Shown here piece after piece: positions 26,928 to 36,288 of a stretch of 64,000 bases of DNA. The first letter of the stretch is position 1, and each line of letters begins with the position of its first letter. The notes under the pieces were generated by a model that was not told where the DNA came from, searched no databases, and saw nothing but the letters and a program-made list of their open reading frames with translations. Origin of the DNA: an uncultured Acetatifactor sp. (lineage in GTDB: Bacteria; Bacillota; Clostridia; Lachnospirales; Lachnospiraceae). The stretch covers positions 1 through 64,000 of the forward strand of contig CAJTKW010000010.1 in NCBI GenBank assembly GCA_910577035.1, read 5' to 3'. The position numbers and the translations under genes are program-made.

Positions 26928-27609
26928 TCTGAAATTAGGGTTTAAGATGATGAAATACGGGCATGCCGCAAAGCTTACTTATATCGCCAGTGCAGTTCTG
27001 CTGGTGATTGGCATATTCTTTTGTATCCTGTCCTGCATCGTGGGAGGAATGACCGGGGAGCATAACTTTCCTCTTCCGGGAGGCTATTTCATGTCATTGG
27101 TGGCAATGTTTCTCCTGCAGATGCTTTCTACTGTCAATGCGGTCAATCTGGTGCAGACCTCTCCTCAGAAAAGGAGGCTGCAGACTTCGGTTCCTGCAGC
27201 TATGAGCGTTACTCTGATGATGGCGGGATATTTGTTCAGCGCGGTGATCCTGGGGATCACATGCCTGTTTCATCCGGAGGCAATAGATAGTGCTGCCATG
27301 CAGTTGATAGCCGCTGCGATTCTTTCAGGAATCGTCATGGTGTATTACGGCGCCTGCTATAAATACTTTTATACTTCCACAATTCTGTTTTTTATTGCAT
27401 TTTTCTTTATATATGATTTTAGCTCAAACTGGGTGCCGGCAGGGATCCTGCCTGCAGACGGAACCTGGGCAGGATGGGTGCTGGCATTGGTCCTGGGGGT
27501 GGTGATAATTTTGGCCGGCGGCTTCCTGCAGTATCTGATTTCCCTGGCGGTGTATAAGGCGCCGGTGTCCAAAATGGCCCTGGGGGCGAAGCTGCGGGCG
27601 GAGATGTAA
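26917..27609 (+). CDS. ABC-associated membrane protein 2
   Basis: A 230-residue integral membrane protein with six likely helices. It is the last gene of the GntR/ABC operon and resembles the preceding gene in size and arrangement but not clearly in sequence. Together they would form a heterodimeric permease for the ATPase at 25215. GGAGGG lies eight bases before its start, inside the preceding gene. A hairpin terminator follows. Confidence 0.75.
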   Translation: MINNLKLGFKMMKYGHAAKLTYIASAVLLVIGIFFCILSCIVGGMTGEHNFPLPGGYFMSLVAMFLLQMLSTVNAVNLVQTSPQKRRLQTSVPAAMSVTLMMAGYLFSAVILGITCLFHPEAIDSAAMQLIAAAILSGIVMVYYGACYKYFYTSTILFFIAFFFIYDFSSNWVPAGILPADGTWAGWVLALVLGVVIILAGGFLQYLISLAVYKAPVSKMALGAKLRAEM

Positions 27610-27629
27610 AGAGGAAAATACAGGGTATT

Positions 27630-27663
27630 AAGAAATTCCGGTTATTTCTAACCGGAATTTCTT
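27630..27663 (+). terminator. Perfect 15-bp hairpin after the ABC operon
   Basis: AAGAAATTCCGGTTA, loop TTTC, then the exact complement. There is an A-run on one side and T-rich sequence on the other, so it could work for the ABC operon; the convergent lipoprotein gene ends about 90 bases further on. Confidence 0.75.
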
Positions 27664-27750
27664 ATAGAAAGACCGCTATGGAAATGTAAAGGGATTCCTG
27701 TCTGGAACAGCTTCGGCCACTTTTCAATTGCCTGAGTTATAATGTCGCTT

Positions 27751-28938
27751 TCATTTAGCTGTATATTGTATGTTGTATATAGTATATCCGTTGCCGCCCA
27801 GTGCTTTTATGTATAGTTCGTCGTCGCAGGGCGTCAAAAGCCCGGTGTCAGGAAGAACCTGATACATAGCATCCTGTGTCGTCAGATCGTAAGTATATAT
27901 CTTTTCATTTGCGGAATTATAGAAACAGAACTTACCGTCCAACAGGCATTCGGAAAAGATACGCAAATCTTTCGAAGACTCCAGGCACCATAATTCCCCA
28001 TTTTCCATATTATAAAAATAGTAGGTTCCTGTGGAATAATCTGTGTACCAACCAAGGAAGGCGGAATCAGAAAAGCATCCCGCCAGCTTGGGCCATACCG
28101 ACTTATTTCCCAGGAGCAGCCGCGTGCATATCCTTGTATCAAGCTGGTAGCGGTTGACAAATATCCGGTCTTCTTTATCCCCGGTAAAATAGGTAATGCC
28201 CCCATCTATAACCGGAAGTCTTTCATACGGCATATACTTGATGATGGATTCATCCTGTATAACTTCCAGCTCCTGATCCTGTACGTTATAAACGGCAATG
28301 TTTACGGATCCGTCTTTGTTGTGATCATACCAGGTTACATAGTTGTTATTGACTGAAAGACATATCTCATACCATTCCCCGCTTGGCCTGACTGCAAGGC
28401 ATTTCGCCTCGTCCGTTGCTAAATCATACTGCATAACCCAGTACTCGTCCGGATCAAATTTGTATTCTACCCAATACAGGCAGGAGTCATTTGCATAGAA
28501 TTCATTCAACAGGTAAACTTCAGGTGCTTCATAGAGCAGCGAATCGTCCTCTTTTTCTTCATTATGACGGTAAATTTGGTAAGCGTAAGGATTCTGCGCC
28601 ATCAATTCATCCCATTCCCGCACATAATACGCTCCATTTTTATTTGCGGCGCAGTCCCACACTGAATAAAATGTATATGGCTCGGTCTCCCACTCGCCAT
28701 TAGCGATCGCCTGTTCATAGAGTTCCGCCTTTTCCTGGGAATAATTACTTTTCCAAACAGTACACTTCTCCTTTAACAGGTTGGATGTTTCTACCGCATT
28801 ACCCGGAAAAGGAAGAGTGACCGCTTCGGTAGATTCCAGGGTATAATCCCTGTTTCCCGCCTTTCTCAAACCGCAGCCGCTCAAGCCAGGAAGCAGCAAA
28901 AGCAGAAGTAATACTGTTCGATATACTACTCTTTTCAT
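27751..28938 (-). CDS. Propeller-like lipoprotein (DUF5050-like)
   Basis: A 395-residue lipoprotein with lipobox LSGC (Cys about 22), followed by a region of repeated short beta units rich in Tyr, Trp and Asp (for example YAYQIYRHNEEKED and WVMQYDLATDEAKCL), like a six- or seven-bladed propeller related to DUF5050. ATG 28938 follows AAGGAATG. It is the second gene of a pair with the C39-like secreted protein, 20 bases apart. Both are AT-richer than the surrounding genes and may have been acquired together. Binding of a protein or carbohydrate outside the cell is an inference from fold only. Confidence 0.7.
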   Translation of the reverse strand: MKRVVYRTVLLLLLLLPGLSGCGLRKAGNRDYTLESTEAVTLPFPGNAVETSNLLKEKCTVWKSNYSQEKAELYEQAIANGEWETEPYTFYSVWDCAANKNGAYYVREWDELMAQNPYAYQIYRHNEEKEDDSLLYEAPEVYLLNEFYANDSCLYWVEYKFDPDEYWVMQYDLATDEAKCLAVRPSGEWYEICLSVNNNYVTWYDHNKDGSVNIAVYNVQDQELEVIQDESIIKYMPYERLPVIDGGITYFTGDKEDRIFVNRYQLDTRICTRLLLGNKSVWPKLAGCFSDSAFLGWYTDYSTGTYYFYNMENGELWCLESSKDLRIFSECLLDGKFCFYNSANEKIYTYDLTTQDAMYQVLPDTGLLTPCDDELYIKALGGNGYTIYNIQYTAK

Positions 28939-28958
28939 AAGGCATTCCTTCCTATAGC

Positions 28959-29798
28959 TCAATAACTCATATGAATCAGGTATCTTTCGGATTCCTTGCT
29001 CTCGGTTATTGATTGATAGGCTTCGGTAACACTGACAACATGTACCCCATAATATTCCTCATTATTATTACAATCCTTCACTCTAATTGTCTTATTGACC
29101 CTGTCGACCTCGCATATCGCAATGTAATGTCCCGAGCGATGTCCTTTGTAATACGACGTCAGGTATTCTGTACGTGCATGAAGAATAGGTGCCATATTAT
29201 AAAATAAGCTAGTTTCTACTTTTCCCTGAAATTCTGTCTCCGTCATCGAAGTCCCCTTCGTATATTTATAATCAAATAAATCTGAATGGTTATTCAATAC
29301 TTCGACCATTTTATAAACCATGGTACCTGATTTATCAGTTCCACATTCGTTCATTAAAGTTGTTATTTTTTCCGCGTCCGTATTTCCTTGTACAGACGAT
29401 TGACGTTTCATGCCGTACAATGCTTGTAACGCCGAAGTTGGGCCGCAATTATAACTGCTTGTCTGCTTAATAAGAGGGATAGTTGTGTATACGTTATTTC
29501 CATTATTTCCTAAATCGTAAACTGATGCTATAGTGCGCATCTTTACCCTGTTTTGATACGTAGTCATTGCTTTTTGATGCAATAACTCTTCAAAAGATAA
29601 TCCTTTTGAAGCTGCCTCACGATAAAATGCCAGATCTGTTAAATATAATGATCTTTCTTCATCCATAATTTCCAAGATTTCCTTTTCAGGGTTATATGAG
29701 TCCGCTTGATTGACATTGGCTGAAACACAAGTGCCAGGAATCAGCGTTGTAAAAATTAGACTCAAAAAGATCGCAAATTTTATTCTCTTTGTATTCAT
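28959..29798 (-). CDS. Secreted C39-like peptidase-fold protein
   Basis: A 279-residue exported protein: signal peptide (about 1-27), a helical propeptide-like region (30-95), then a C39_2-type cysteine peptidase fold with the putative catalytic Cys118 in YNCGPTSA, His224 in GHYIAI and Asp242 in VKDCN. All three expected residues are present, so it may be active; a role as a protease, a transglutaminase-like enzyme or a peptide-binding protein is open. No ABC exporter domain is attached, unlike bacteriocin-processing C39 proteins. It is first in an operon with the propeller lipoprotein and preceded by a long AT-rich region. Confidence 0.75.
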   Translation of the reverse strand: MNTKRIKFAIFLSLIFTTLIPGTCVSANVNQADSYNPEKEILEIMDEERSLYLTDLAFYREAASKGLSFEELLHQKAMTTYQNRVKMRTIASVYDLGNNGNNVYTTIPLIKQTSSYNCGPTSALQALYGMKRQSSVQGNTDAEKITTLMNECGTDKSGTMVYKMVEVLNNHSDLFDYKYTKGTSMTETEFQGKVETSLFYNMAPILHARTEYLTSYYKGHRSGHYIAICEVDRVNKTIRVKDCNNNEEYYGVHVVSVTEAYQSITESKESERYLIHMSY

Positions 29799-30302
29799 AC
29801 TAAAATCTCCTTATTTTTTTGTAAAATTCAAGTTTTTGCAATTGCTATATCCCTTTCAGATTCCCAATGGACTCGCCTCCTCTGCTATTCGTACCGTATT
29901 TATCCATTTGCACTTTAATTAATTATTCAAATTTCCCATCAGAATTTCTGTTTACTTCCCAGATAATTGCTAATATTTTGGTTTTTGTAATCAAAAAATA
30001 TTAATAAAATAGAGTTTGGGTATAATGATGTTGGTGATCAAAAAATATTTTCTACTGAAATTATGAATATTATATTATAACTGTACAAAAATAAGATTTC
30101 GATATTCCCTTATATATTTAGAGTTGTATATTACAATATAGAAGTAATTTACATAATTTTAATCATATTTTTTGCAGGTATCGTATAATGTGATTAGTTC
30201 AAATTTTAACATATGTTTTGATATGGCTATTTCATAATATCGTAGTAACTAATAATTGTCAATAGAAGGATATTTTTTGAAACTTAAAAAGGAAGCCGTC
30301 GC
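29799..30302. other. 504-bp AT-rich intergenic region
   Basis: Very AT-rich spacer between divergent genes. The 13-mer ATCAAAAAATATT occurs twice (29990-30002 and 30037-30049), the first also forming an inverted repeat with AATATTTT about 10 bases upstream of it. A TATAAT lies at 30021-30026. No open frame, tRNA or stable RNA fold is apparent. The composition suggests foreign origin together with the two genes to its left. Confidence 0.5.
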
Positions 30303-32276
30303 TTGACCATCGGCTCATTCAATGATAAAATGAGAACTATCATGAAAACTTGGAAAAAATTATCTGCTGTTCTTCAGGCGGCCCTGATTGCATTTGCGGT
30401 ACAGATGCAGTATGGCGCTCCCTTAAGCAGAGCAGACTATAAATCGGGAATGCACTACTTTTATGCACAGATCACGGGCCTGCTGGGGGAATACAGCGTG
30501 AACGGGCTTTTGATCTTCCTGCTGGCGCTTATTTTTGTGGGCTGGATGGGACAGGAGACGCGTAAGGATCTGTATAAAAAAGGAGTGCTGCCATATCTGT
30601 TTTCTTTTTGTCTGTTGGTGGGGCAAAGCTATCGGCAGGGGGGAAGCTTCAGCGGCTGCTTCAGGGATATTTTCTCTGCGGCGGGTTTTTTGCTGGCGTT
30701 TGCGGGATATTCTCTTTTGTTTCACTATTGTATTGCCCTGTTTCTGGGCCTGTACCAAAGAGCGGCCGTTTCAGGCTGGCATCCGGGGAAAGCGGAAGCC
30801 TTTTTGGGGGGAAAGAGCTTTCGGAATGTATTTCTTTTATTGCTGATCCTCTGGGTTCCTGTTATTGTTCTGGGTTATCCGGGAAACCTGTGCTATGATT
30901 TTCTGGGACAGGTGGAGCAGGGGCTGGGAATGACGGGCTATTCCACACATCATCCTCTCCTGCATACTTTGATTGCCGGGGGCATTATCAGGCTGGGCAG
31001 ACTGCTTACCGGCAGCGCGGATGCAGGACTGTTTCTGTACACGTTGCTGCAGTCGGCCGCGTTGGCGGCTGCACTGGCAGGCACGGCGGAAAGGCTGGCG
31101 AAGCGAGGCGTATCTTATCCGCTGAGACTGGCGGCTGTATGCGTCTATGGGCTTGCCCCCGTGTATTCCAATATTGCCTCCACGGCCATCAAGGACGTAC
31201 CTTTTATGGCCGCTGTTATATGGTATCTTCTGCTGCTGGAGGAGCTGGTGACGGAAGGTATTGGGGAGAAAAGTATCCGAGAGGAAGGTATTCCGAAGGA
31301 AAGTGCCCGGAAGGAAGGTATTCAGGGGCAGGTGCCCGGGGAAAAAATATCCGGGGCAGGAAGCCGGGTCTGGTGGGGGAAGCTGGTGCTGGCCCAGGTG
31401 CTGGTGGGGCTTTTGCGGAACAACGGCATTTATATGGTGGTATTGACAGGCATAATTCTGGTGATTGTATATAGAAAAAAGATTCTGCTGCTTTGTACGG
31501 CGGTGCTGCCCTTGGTGCTTTGCCTGGGAGGGAATGCGGCGCTGTCTGCCGGCTTGTCGGCAGAGAAGGGCAGTATGGGGGAGATGCTTTCCATACCCTT
31601 TCAACAGACCGCACGCTATCTGCAGCTCTATGGTGATGAACTGTCGGCGGAGGAGCGGAAAGCGATAGACGGAGTGCTGCAAGATGCGGGTCTGGTGGCG
31701 GCAAGCTATAATCCTGACATTTCCGATCCGGTGAAGGCGTTATATCTAAAGGACTCCGGTGTGGAAAAGCTGATTTCCTATTTTAAGGTGTGGGCAGCAG
31801 GCTTTTTCAAACATCCCATGGTGTATCTGGATGCTTTTTTTGCCCATGTTTACGGATGGTTTGACCCCGGTGCCGTGAATTCGATCCGCTATGAGGCGGA
31901 GTCCGGACTGTTCCGGCAGGGAGGCCTGATTCCGGGAATGGACAAGGTATTGCTGTTTGTATACCGTTTTGCGGGATATGTCCCTTTCCTGGCCGTTCTG
32001 GAGAATGTGGGTGTGTATACCTGGCTTTTGCTGATTCTTGCAGGAGCTGCCCTGAGGGGGAAATTAAAGAGGGGGGTGCTGCTGGCTCCTCTGTTTATCA
32101 GCCTGTTGATCTGTATGGCGGCACCCTGCTTTTATCTGCACCCGCGATATGCGTTTCCGATTATGTTTACGATTCCGTTCCTCTACGGAGTCATGAATGG
32201 AGGAATTATCGATGAAGGAAGCACAGACAAAGAAAAAAGAATTTCCGAAAACGGGGATACAGACAAGAAAGAATGA
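30303..32276 (+). CDS. DUF6020-like multi-spanning membrane protein
   Basis: A 657-residue membrane protein with about 12-14 helices, resembling DUF6020-family and glycosyltransferase-type polytopic proteins (YDFLGQVEQGLGM then a STHHPLLHT motif near the middle, as in GT-C enzymes). The start is taken as TTG 30303 because AAAAAGGA lies nine bases upstream; ATG 30330 or 30342 are alternatives without a good site. A polar cytoplasmic or external loop (about residues 317-350) is made of a 30-bp repeat unit. It overlaps the following acyltransferase gene by 65 bases. A role in modifying surface glycans is suggested by the neighbour, not shown. Confidence 0.7.
   Translation: MTIGSFNDKMRTIMKTWKKLSAVLQAALIAFAVQMQYGAPLSRADYKSGMHYFYAQITGLLGEYSVNGLLIFLLALIFVGWMGQETRKDLYKKGVLPYLFSFCLLVGQSYRQGGSFSGCFRDIFSAAGFLLAFAGYSLLFHYCIALFLGLYQRAAVSGWHPGKAEAFLGGKSFRNVFLLLLILWVPVIVLGYPGNLCYDFLGQVEQGLGMTGYSTHHPLLHTLIAGGIIRLGRLLTGSADAGLFLYTLLQSAALAAALAGTAERLAKRGVSYPLRLAAVCVYGLAPVYSNIASTAIKDVPFMAAVIWYLLLLEELVTEGIGEKSIREEGIPKESARKEGIQGQVPGEKISGAGSRVWWGKLVLAQVLVGLLRNNGIYMVVLTGIILVIVYRKKILLLCTAVLPLVLCLGGNAALSAGLSAEKGSMGEMLSIPFQQTARYLQLYGDELSAEERKAIDGVLQDAGLVAASYNPDISDPVKALYLKDSGVEKLISYFKVWAAGFFKHPMVYLDAFFAHVYGWFDPGAVNSIRYEAESGLFRQGGLIPGMDKVLLFVYRFAGYVPFLAVLENVGVYTWLLLILAGAALRGKLKRGVLLAPLFISLLICMAAPCFYLHPRYAFPIMFTIPFLYGVMNGGIIDEGSTDKEKRISENGDTDKKE
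31253..31342 (+). repeat. In-frame 30-bp repeats in the membrane protein gene
   Basis: GGAAGGTATT recurs at 31253, 31283 and 31313, exactly 30 bases apart. This gives three degenerate ten-residue units (each beginning EGI) in a charged loop. Such a pattern points to slippage-driven expansion. Confidence 0.65.
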
Positions 32277-33417
32277 ATTTTCGGCAGCGGAAATACAGGT
32301 AAAGAGAGAGGCTTCGGGAAAGGAAGAAGCCTCCGGGAAGAAAACAGCAGGGACGAGATTTGAGAAAAGGGATACTCTGGCGGTTAAGGGCGTGGCGATA
32401 CTGCTGATGCTCTTTTATCATTTGTTTGAGTCCCAGGAGCTGATTGTTTCGCTGAATGTGGATCACAGGCCCTTTCCACAGGAGCTTTTTCTGATGCTCA
32501 GCGGCTATGGAAATATCTGCGTAGCTTTGTTTGTCTTTTTGAGCGCTTACGGTATAACGAAGGGGCTGATGGCGGATGAGACGGATGGATATGATTTCGC
32601 CCGGTCTTTACAGAAAGCGGGTATACGGTGCCTGAAGCTGATCGGCAGCTTTGCGGTCATGTATGTAAGTGTCAACGTACTGTGGTTCTCTCATTTTGAT
32701 TATGTGAAGCTTTACGGCGGCGGCTGGCAGGGAGGGATGTTTGCAATGCTGGACATGCTGGGGCTGGCCGAGGTTTTCGACACCCCTACCCTCAACATGA
32801 CATGGTGGTATATGGAGCTTGCCATTGTTATTATTTTCCTGATTCCCCTGATCTATCCGGTGGTAAAAAGAGCGGGAAAATATCTGATTGTGCCTGCCCT
32901 GCTGCTGCCATCGGTGCTGCAGATGGGAGAAAACACGGAGAGGTATTACCTGGTGATGCTTCTGGGGGCGGTGGCGGCGGAAGAGAAGTGGCTGGAGAAG
33001 CTATTTGCCCTGAAGCTGAAAAAGGGCTGGAAGCTCGTCATAAGCCTGGTGCTTCTGGCGGCATCGGTTCTGGTCCGGCAGAACTTCATGGTGCACACAT
33101 ATTTCCTGTGGATTCTGGACGCGCCTGTCGCTCTCTTCCTGTGCTGGTTTGTGGGGGAATTCGTGGCGTGCATTCCGGGGCTGTCCCATGTCCTGGTGTT
33201 CCTGGGGAGGTATTCCATGAATATGTTTTTCGTGCATACCTTCTTTTATATGTCACTTTTCCGGGGATTTATTTATTCTTTCCGCTATGCGGGAGTGATT
33301 TTCCTGGTTTTGACAGGAGTGTCGTTATTATATTCTGTGGTGCTGGAGCTGATAAAATCGGGGGGAAAATATATATGGAACAAATGCTGCAGAAGGGAAG
33401 GGGCTGTATATGAGTGA
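32212..33417 (+). CDS. Acyltransferase 3 family membrane protein
   Basis: A 401-residue integral membrane O-acyltransferase with about ten helices. The hallmark near the start of the membrane part is the KGVAILLMLFYHL stretch with its catalytic-type His. Such enzymes add acetyl or other acyl groups to surface polysaccharides, peptidoglycan or lipids. A Lys/Glu-rich cytoplasmic tail of about 60 residues precedes the first helix, and its 5' part is encoded inside the end of the preceding gene. ATG 32212 is chosen for GGAGG eight bases upstream. It overlaps the GH3 gene by eight bases. Confidence 0.88.
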   Translation: MKEAQTKKKEFPKTGIQTRKNEFSAAEIQVKREASGKEEASGKKTAGTRFEKRDTLAVKGVAILLMLFYHLFESQELIVSLNVDHRPFPQELFLMLSGYGNICVALFVFLSAYGITKGLMADETDGYDFARSLQKAGIRCLKLIGSFAVMYVSVNVLWFSHFDYVKLYGGGWQGGMFAMLDMLGLAEVFDTPTLNMTWWYMELAIVIIFLIPLIYPVVKRAGKYLIVPALLLPSVLQMGENTERYYLVMLLGAVAAEEKWLEKLFALKLKKGWKLVISLVLLAASVLVRQNFMVHTYFLWILDAPVALFLCWFVGEFVACIPGLSHVLVFLGRYSMNMFFVHTFFYMSLFRGFIYSFRYAGVIFLVLTGVSLLYSVVLELIKSGGKYIWNKCCRREGAVYE

Positions 33418-36250
33418 GAATGTGTTTTCGGTGGAAAAGTACGGGTTAAAGGCCAGACAGGCGGTGGCAGAGGGCGTGGTGCTGCTGAAGAACGAGGATA
33501 ATATCCTGCCTTTGCCAGGCGGCAGCAGGATTGCGTTGTTTGGCAGGAGCCAGTTCAATTACTATAAGAGCGGAACCGGTTCCGGGGGTATGGTGAATAC
33601 TGCCTATGTGACGGGTATTCGGGAGGCGCTGGAAAGGGACGGGCGTTTTGCGCTGAACGGGGAGCTGACAAAGGTTTATCGGAACTGGCTGGAAAGCCAT
33701 CCCTTTTATGCAGGGGAGGGCTGGGCCGGTGAGCCCTGGTTTCAGGAGGAGATGCCGGTCTCAAGGGAGCTGGCCGAGGCAGCGGAAAAGGAATCCGACA
33801 CCGCCGTCATAATTATCGGACGCACCGCCGGGGAGGACAAGGATAACTTTGCGGGGGAGGGAAGCTATCTGTTGACAAAAACGGAGGAGGACATGCTGGA
33901 GACGGTGTGCGGTGTATTCTCCAGAACCGTGGTGCTTTTGAATGTGGGCAATATCATTGACATGAAGTGGGTGGAGAAATACCGGCCGGGGGCGGTGCTC
34001 TATGTTTGGCAGGGCGGCCAGGAGGGCGGCAGCGGCGTGCTGGATGTCATCAGCGGCGATGTATGTCCTTCGGGAAGGCTGGCAGATACCATTGCCAGAG
34101 ATATTACGGATTACCCTTCCACAGGAAATTACGGAGATACCGTGAGAAATTGCTATGCAGAAGACATTTACGTGGGGTATCGCTATTTTTCCACCTTTGC
34201 ACCGGAGAAGGTACTGTATCCCTTTGGCTTTGGCCTCTCCTACACGGATTTTGATATGAGGGCGGTGGTAGGCGGAACTTTGTCAGAGGGTATTACCGTA
34301 CATGTTAAGGTGGCAAATATGGGCACCTGTGCGGGGAAAGAGGTAGTGCAGGTGTACTGCCAGGCACCGCAGGGAGTGCTGGGTAAGCCGGTCAGGGTAC
34401 TCTGCGGATTTGCCAAGACCAGACAGCTTTCACCCGGGGAGAGCCAGGAGATCAGCATCGAGATTCCCATGACCTGCATCGCCTCTTATGATGACAGTGG
34501 TATAACAGGGCATAAATCCTGCCTGGTGCTGGAGCCGGGGGAATATGTCTTCTATGTGGGCGAAAATGCTCGGGACGCCCGGCGCAGCGGAACCTATACC
34601 GTATGTGGTGACACGGTGGTACTGAAACAACTGGAGGAAGTCCTTGCGCCGCTGACGGCTTTCGAGCGGATGAAGCCGGGAAATTCCCGGGAAGACGGTA
34701 CTTATTGGGTTACCTGGCAGCAGACGCCTCTGCGCACGGAGGATCCGGGCAAACGCCGGCTGGAGCGGCTGGAAACGCTGTCGGAGTGCGAATTTACCGG
34801 AGACAGGGGATATAAGCTTTTCGATGTGGAGAGCGGGAAGGTTTCCATGGAAGAGTTCCTGGCCCAGCTGACGGAGGAAGAGCTTTGCTGTATCGTTCGC
34901 GGGGAAGGAATGTGTTCTCCCAAGGTAACACCGGGGACGGCGGGAGCCTTTGGGGGTATTACGGAAGCGCTGGGGCATTACGGTATTCCTGCCGGCTGCT
35001 GTGCCGACGGTCCCAGCGGCATCCGCATGGATTGCGGAACCATTGCCTTTGCCATGCCAAACGGTACCTGTCTGGCCTGCAGCTTTAACGAGAAGCTGTC
35101 GGAGGAGCTGTATGAGTGGGAGGGACTGGAGCTGCGCAAAAATCAGGTAGACACCCTGCTGGGCCCGGGCATGAATCTTCACAGGAATCCTTTAAACGGC
35201 AGAAACTTTGAATACTTTTCCGAGGATCCCCTGCTGACAGGCAAAATGGCAGCCGCACAGCTTAAGGGTATGCACAAATATGGCGTTACCGGCACCATCA
35301 AGCATTTTGCCTGCAATAATCAGGAGCACAGCCGTAATTTTGCGGACAGTGTGGTATCCGAGAGAGCGCTGCGGGAGCTGTATTTAAAGAGTTTTGAAAT
35401 TGCGGTCAAAGAGGGAAATGCCCGCTCCGTTATGACTACCTACGGACCTGTCAACGGTCTCTGGACGGCAGGAAGCTATGATCTTCTTACCACTGTCCTG
35501 CGGGAGGAATGGGGGTATACGGGCATTGTCATGACGGACTGGTGGGCAAAGGCCAACGAAGAAGGCGGGCCTGCCTCCATTCAGAATATGGCGGCTATGG
35601 TGCGGGCACAGAATGATCTTTATATGGTGACAGGGGACGCCCTGAGTAATTCCAACGGGGACAATTCCATGGAGGAGCTTAAAAAGGGTAATGTGACCAG
35701 GGGGGAATTTGTGCGGAGTGCAGCCAATATCTGCCGTTTCCTGCTGGAATCACCGGCATATCTGAGAATGAATCACAGAGAGACAGAGCTGGACAGGGAA
35801 TTGCAGAAGTGTGCCGGACAGGAGAACGACGCCATGGGGGCGCTTTTGAAGGTGGAAATGCGGGATGAGGCCAGTGTGGATCCCACGCTGATTCATACGG
35901 CAAAGGGCAAGTCCACTACTATACAGGTGGCAGTGAAGGAGAGAGGCACCTTTAGGCTGGAGTTTTCCTGCAGGGCGGCCGAAAACGCTCCGGACCTGGC
36001 CCAGCTGCCCCTGTCTGTATTCCAGGATAAGCAGTTGTCGGGTACGGTGACAATTGCAGGTTCCGAGAAGACGTGGCAGAAAAGGTCGATAGAGTTTCCC
36101 GTGCCTTTGTTCCACTACACCTTCTTTATCAGGCTGTTCTTCGGAATGAGCGGCATGGAGCTTAAGGATGTAAAGATTGTGATGACGCAGTCCCTGGAGG
36201 AAGAGATTCGCAGGAAGCTGAGGGAACGCAAAGAGGAAGCGACGGAATAG
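33410..36250 (+). CDS. Domain-swapped GH3 beta-glycosidase
   Basis: A 946-residue glycoside hydrolase family 3 enzyme with reversed domain order. The alpha/beta sandwich domain comes first (about 10-270; EGVVLLKNEDNILPLPG, and GEGSYLL as a candidate acid/base region). A fibronectin-like domain follows (about 280-390), and the TIM-barrel domain is C-terminal (about 490-800). The nucleophile is Asp710 in VMTDWW, and the substrate motif KHFACNNQE is intact. This order is known from Ruminococcus albus and Butyrivibrio beta-glucosidases. No signal peptide is present, so it acts on imported oligosaccharides, probably beta-glucosides. It is the last gene of the overlapping operon. Confidence 0.92.
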   Translation: MSENVFSVEKYGLKARQAVAEGVVLLKNEDNILPLPGGSRIALFGRSQFNYYKSGTGSGGMVNTAYVTGIREALERDGRFALNGELTKVYRNWLESHPFYAGEGWAGEPWFQEEMPVSRELAEAAEKESDTAVIIIGRTAGEDKDNFAGEGSYLLTKTEEDMLETVCGVFSRTVVLLNVGNIIDMKWVEKYRPGAVLYVWQGGQEGGSGVLDVISGDVCPSGRLADTIARDITDYPSTGNYGDTVRNCYAEDIYVGYRYFSTFAPEKVLYPFGFGLSYTDFDMRAVVGGTLSEGITVHVKVANMGTCAGKEVVQVYCQAPQGVLGKPVRVLCGFAKTRQLSPGESQEISIEIPMTCIASYDDSGITGHKSCLVLEPGEYVFYVGENARDARRSGTYTVCGDTVVLKQLEEVLAPLTAFERMKPGNSREDGTYWVTWQQTPLRTEDPGKRRLERLETLSECEFTGDRGYKLFDVESGKVSMEEFLAQLTEEELCCIVRGEGMCSPKVTPGTAGAFGGITEALGHYGIPAGCCADGPSGIRMDCGTIAFAMPNGTCLACSFNEKLSEELYEWEGLELRKNQVDTLLGPGMNLHRNPLNGRNFEYFSEDPLLTGKMAAAQLKGMHKYGVTGTIKHFACNNQEHSRNFADSVVSERALRELYLKSFEIAVKEGNARSVMTTYGPVNGLWTAGSYDLLTTVLREEWGYTGIVMTDWWAKANEEGGPASIQNMAAMVRAQNDLYMVTGDALSNSNGDNSMEELKKGNVTRGEFVRSAANICRFLLESPAYLRMNHRETELDRELQKCAGQENDAMGALLKVEMRDEASVDPTLIHTAKGKSTTIQVAVKERGTFRLEFSCRAAENAPDLAQLPLSVFQDKQLSGTVTIAGSEKTWQKRSIEFPVPLFHYTFFIRLFFGMSGMELKDVKIVMTQSLEEEIRRKLRERKEEATE

Positions 36251-36288
36251 ACAAATATTTTATCGGAAGGAACATACAGGAAACAGCC

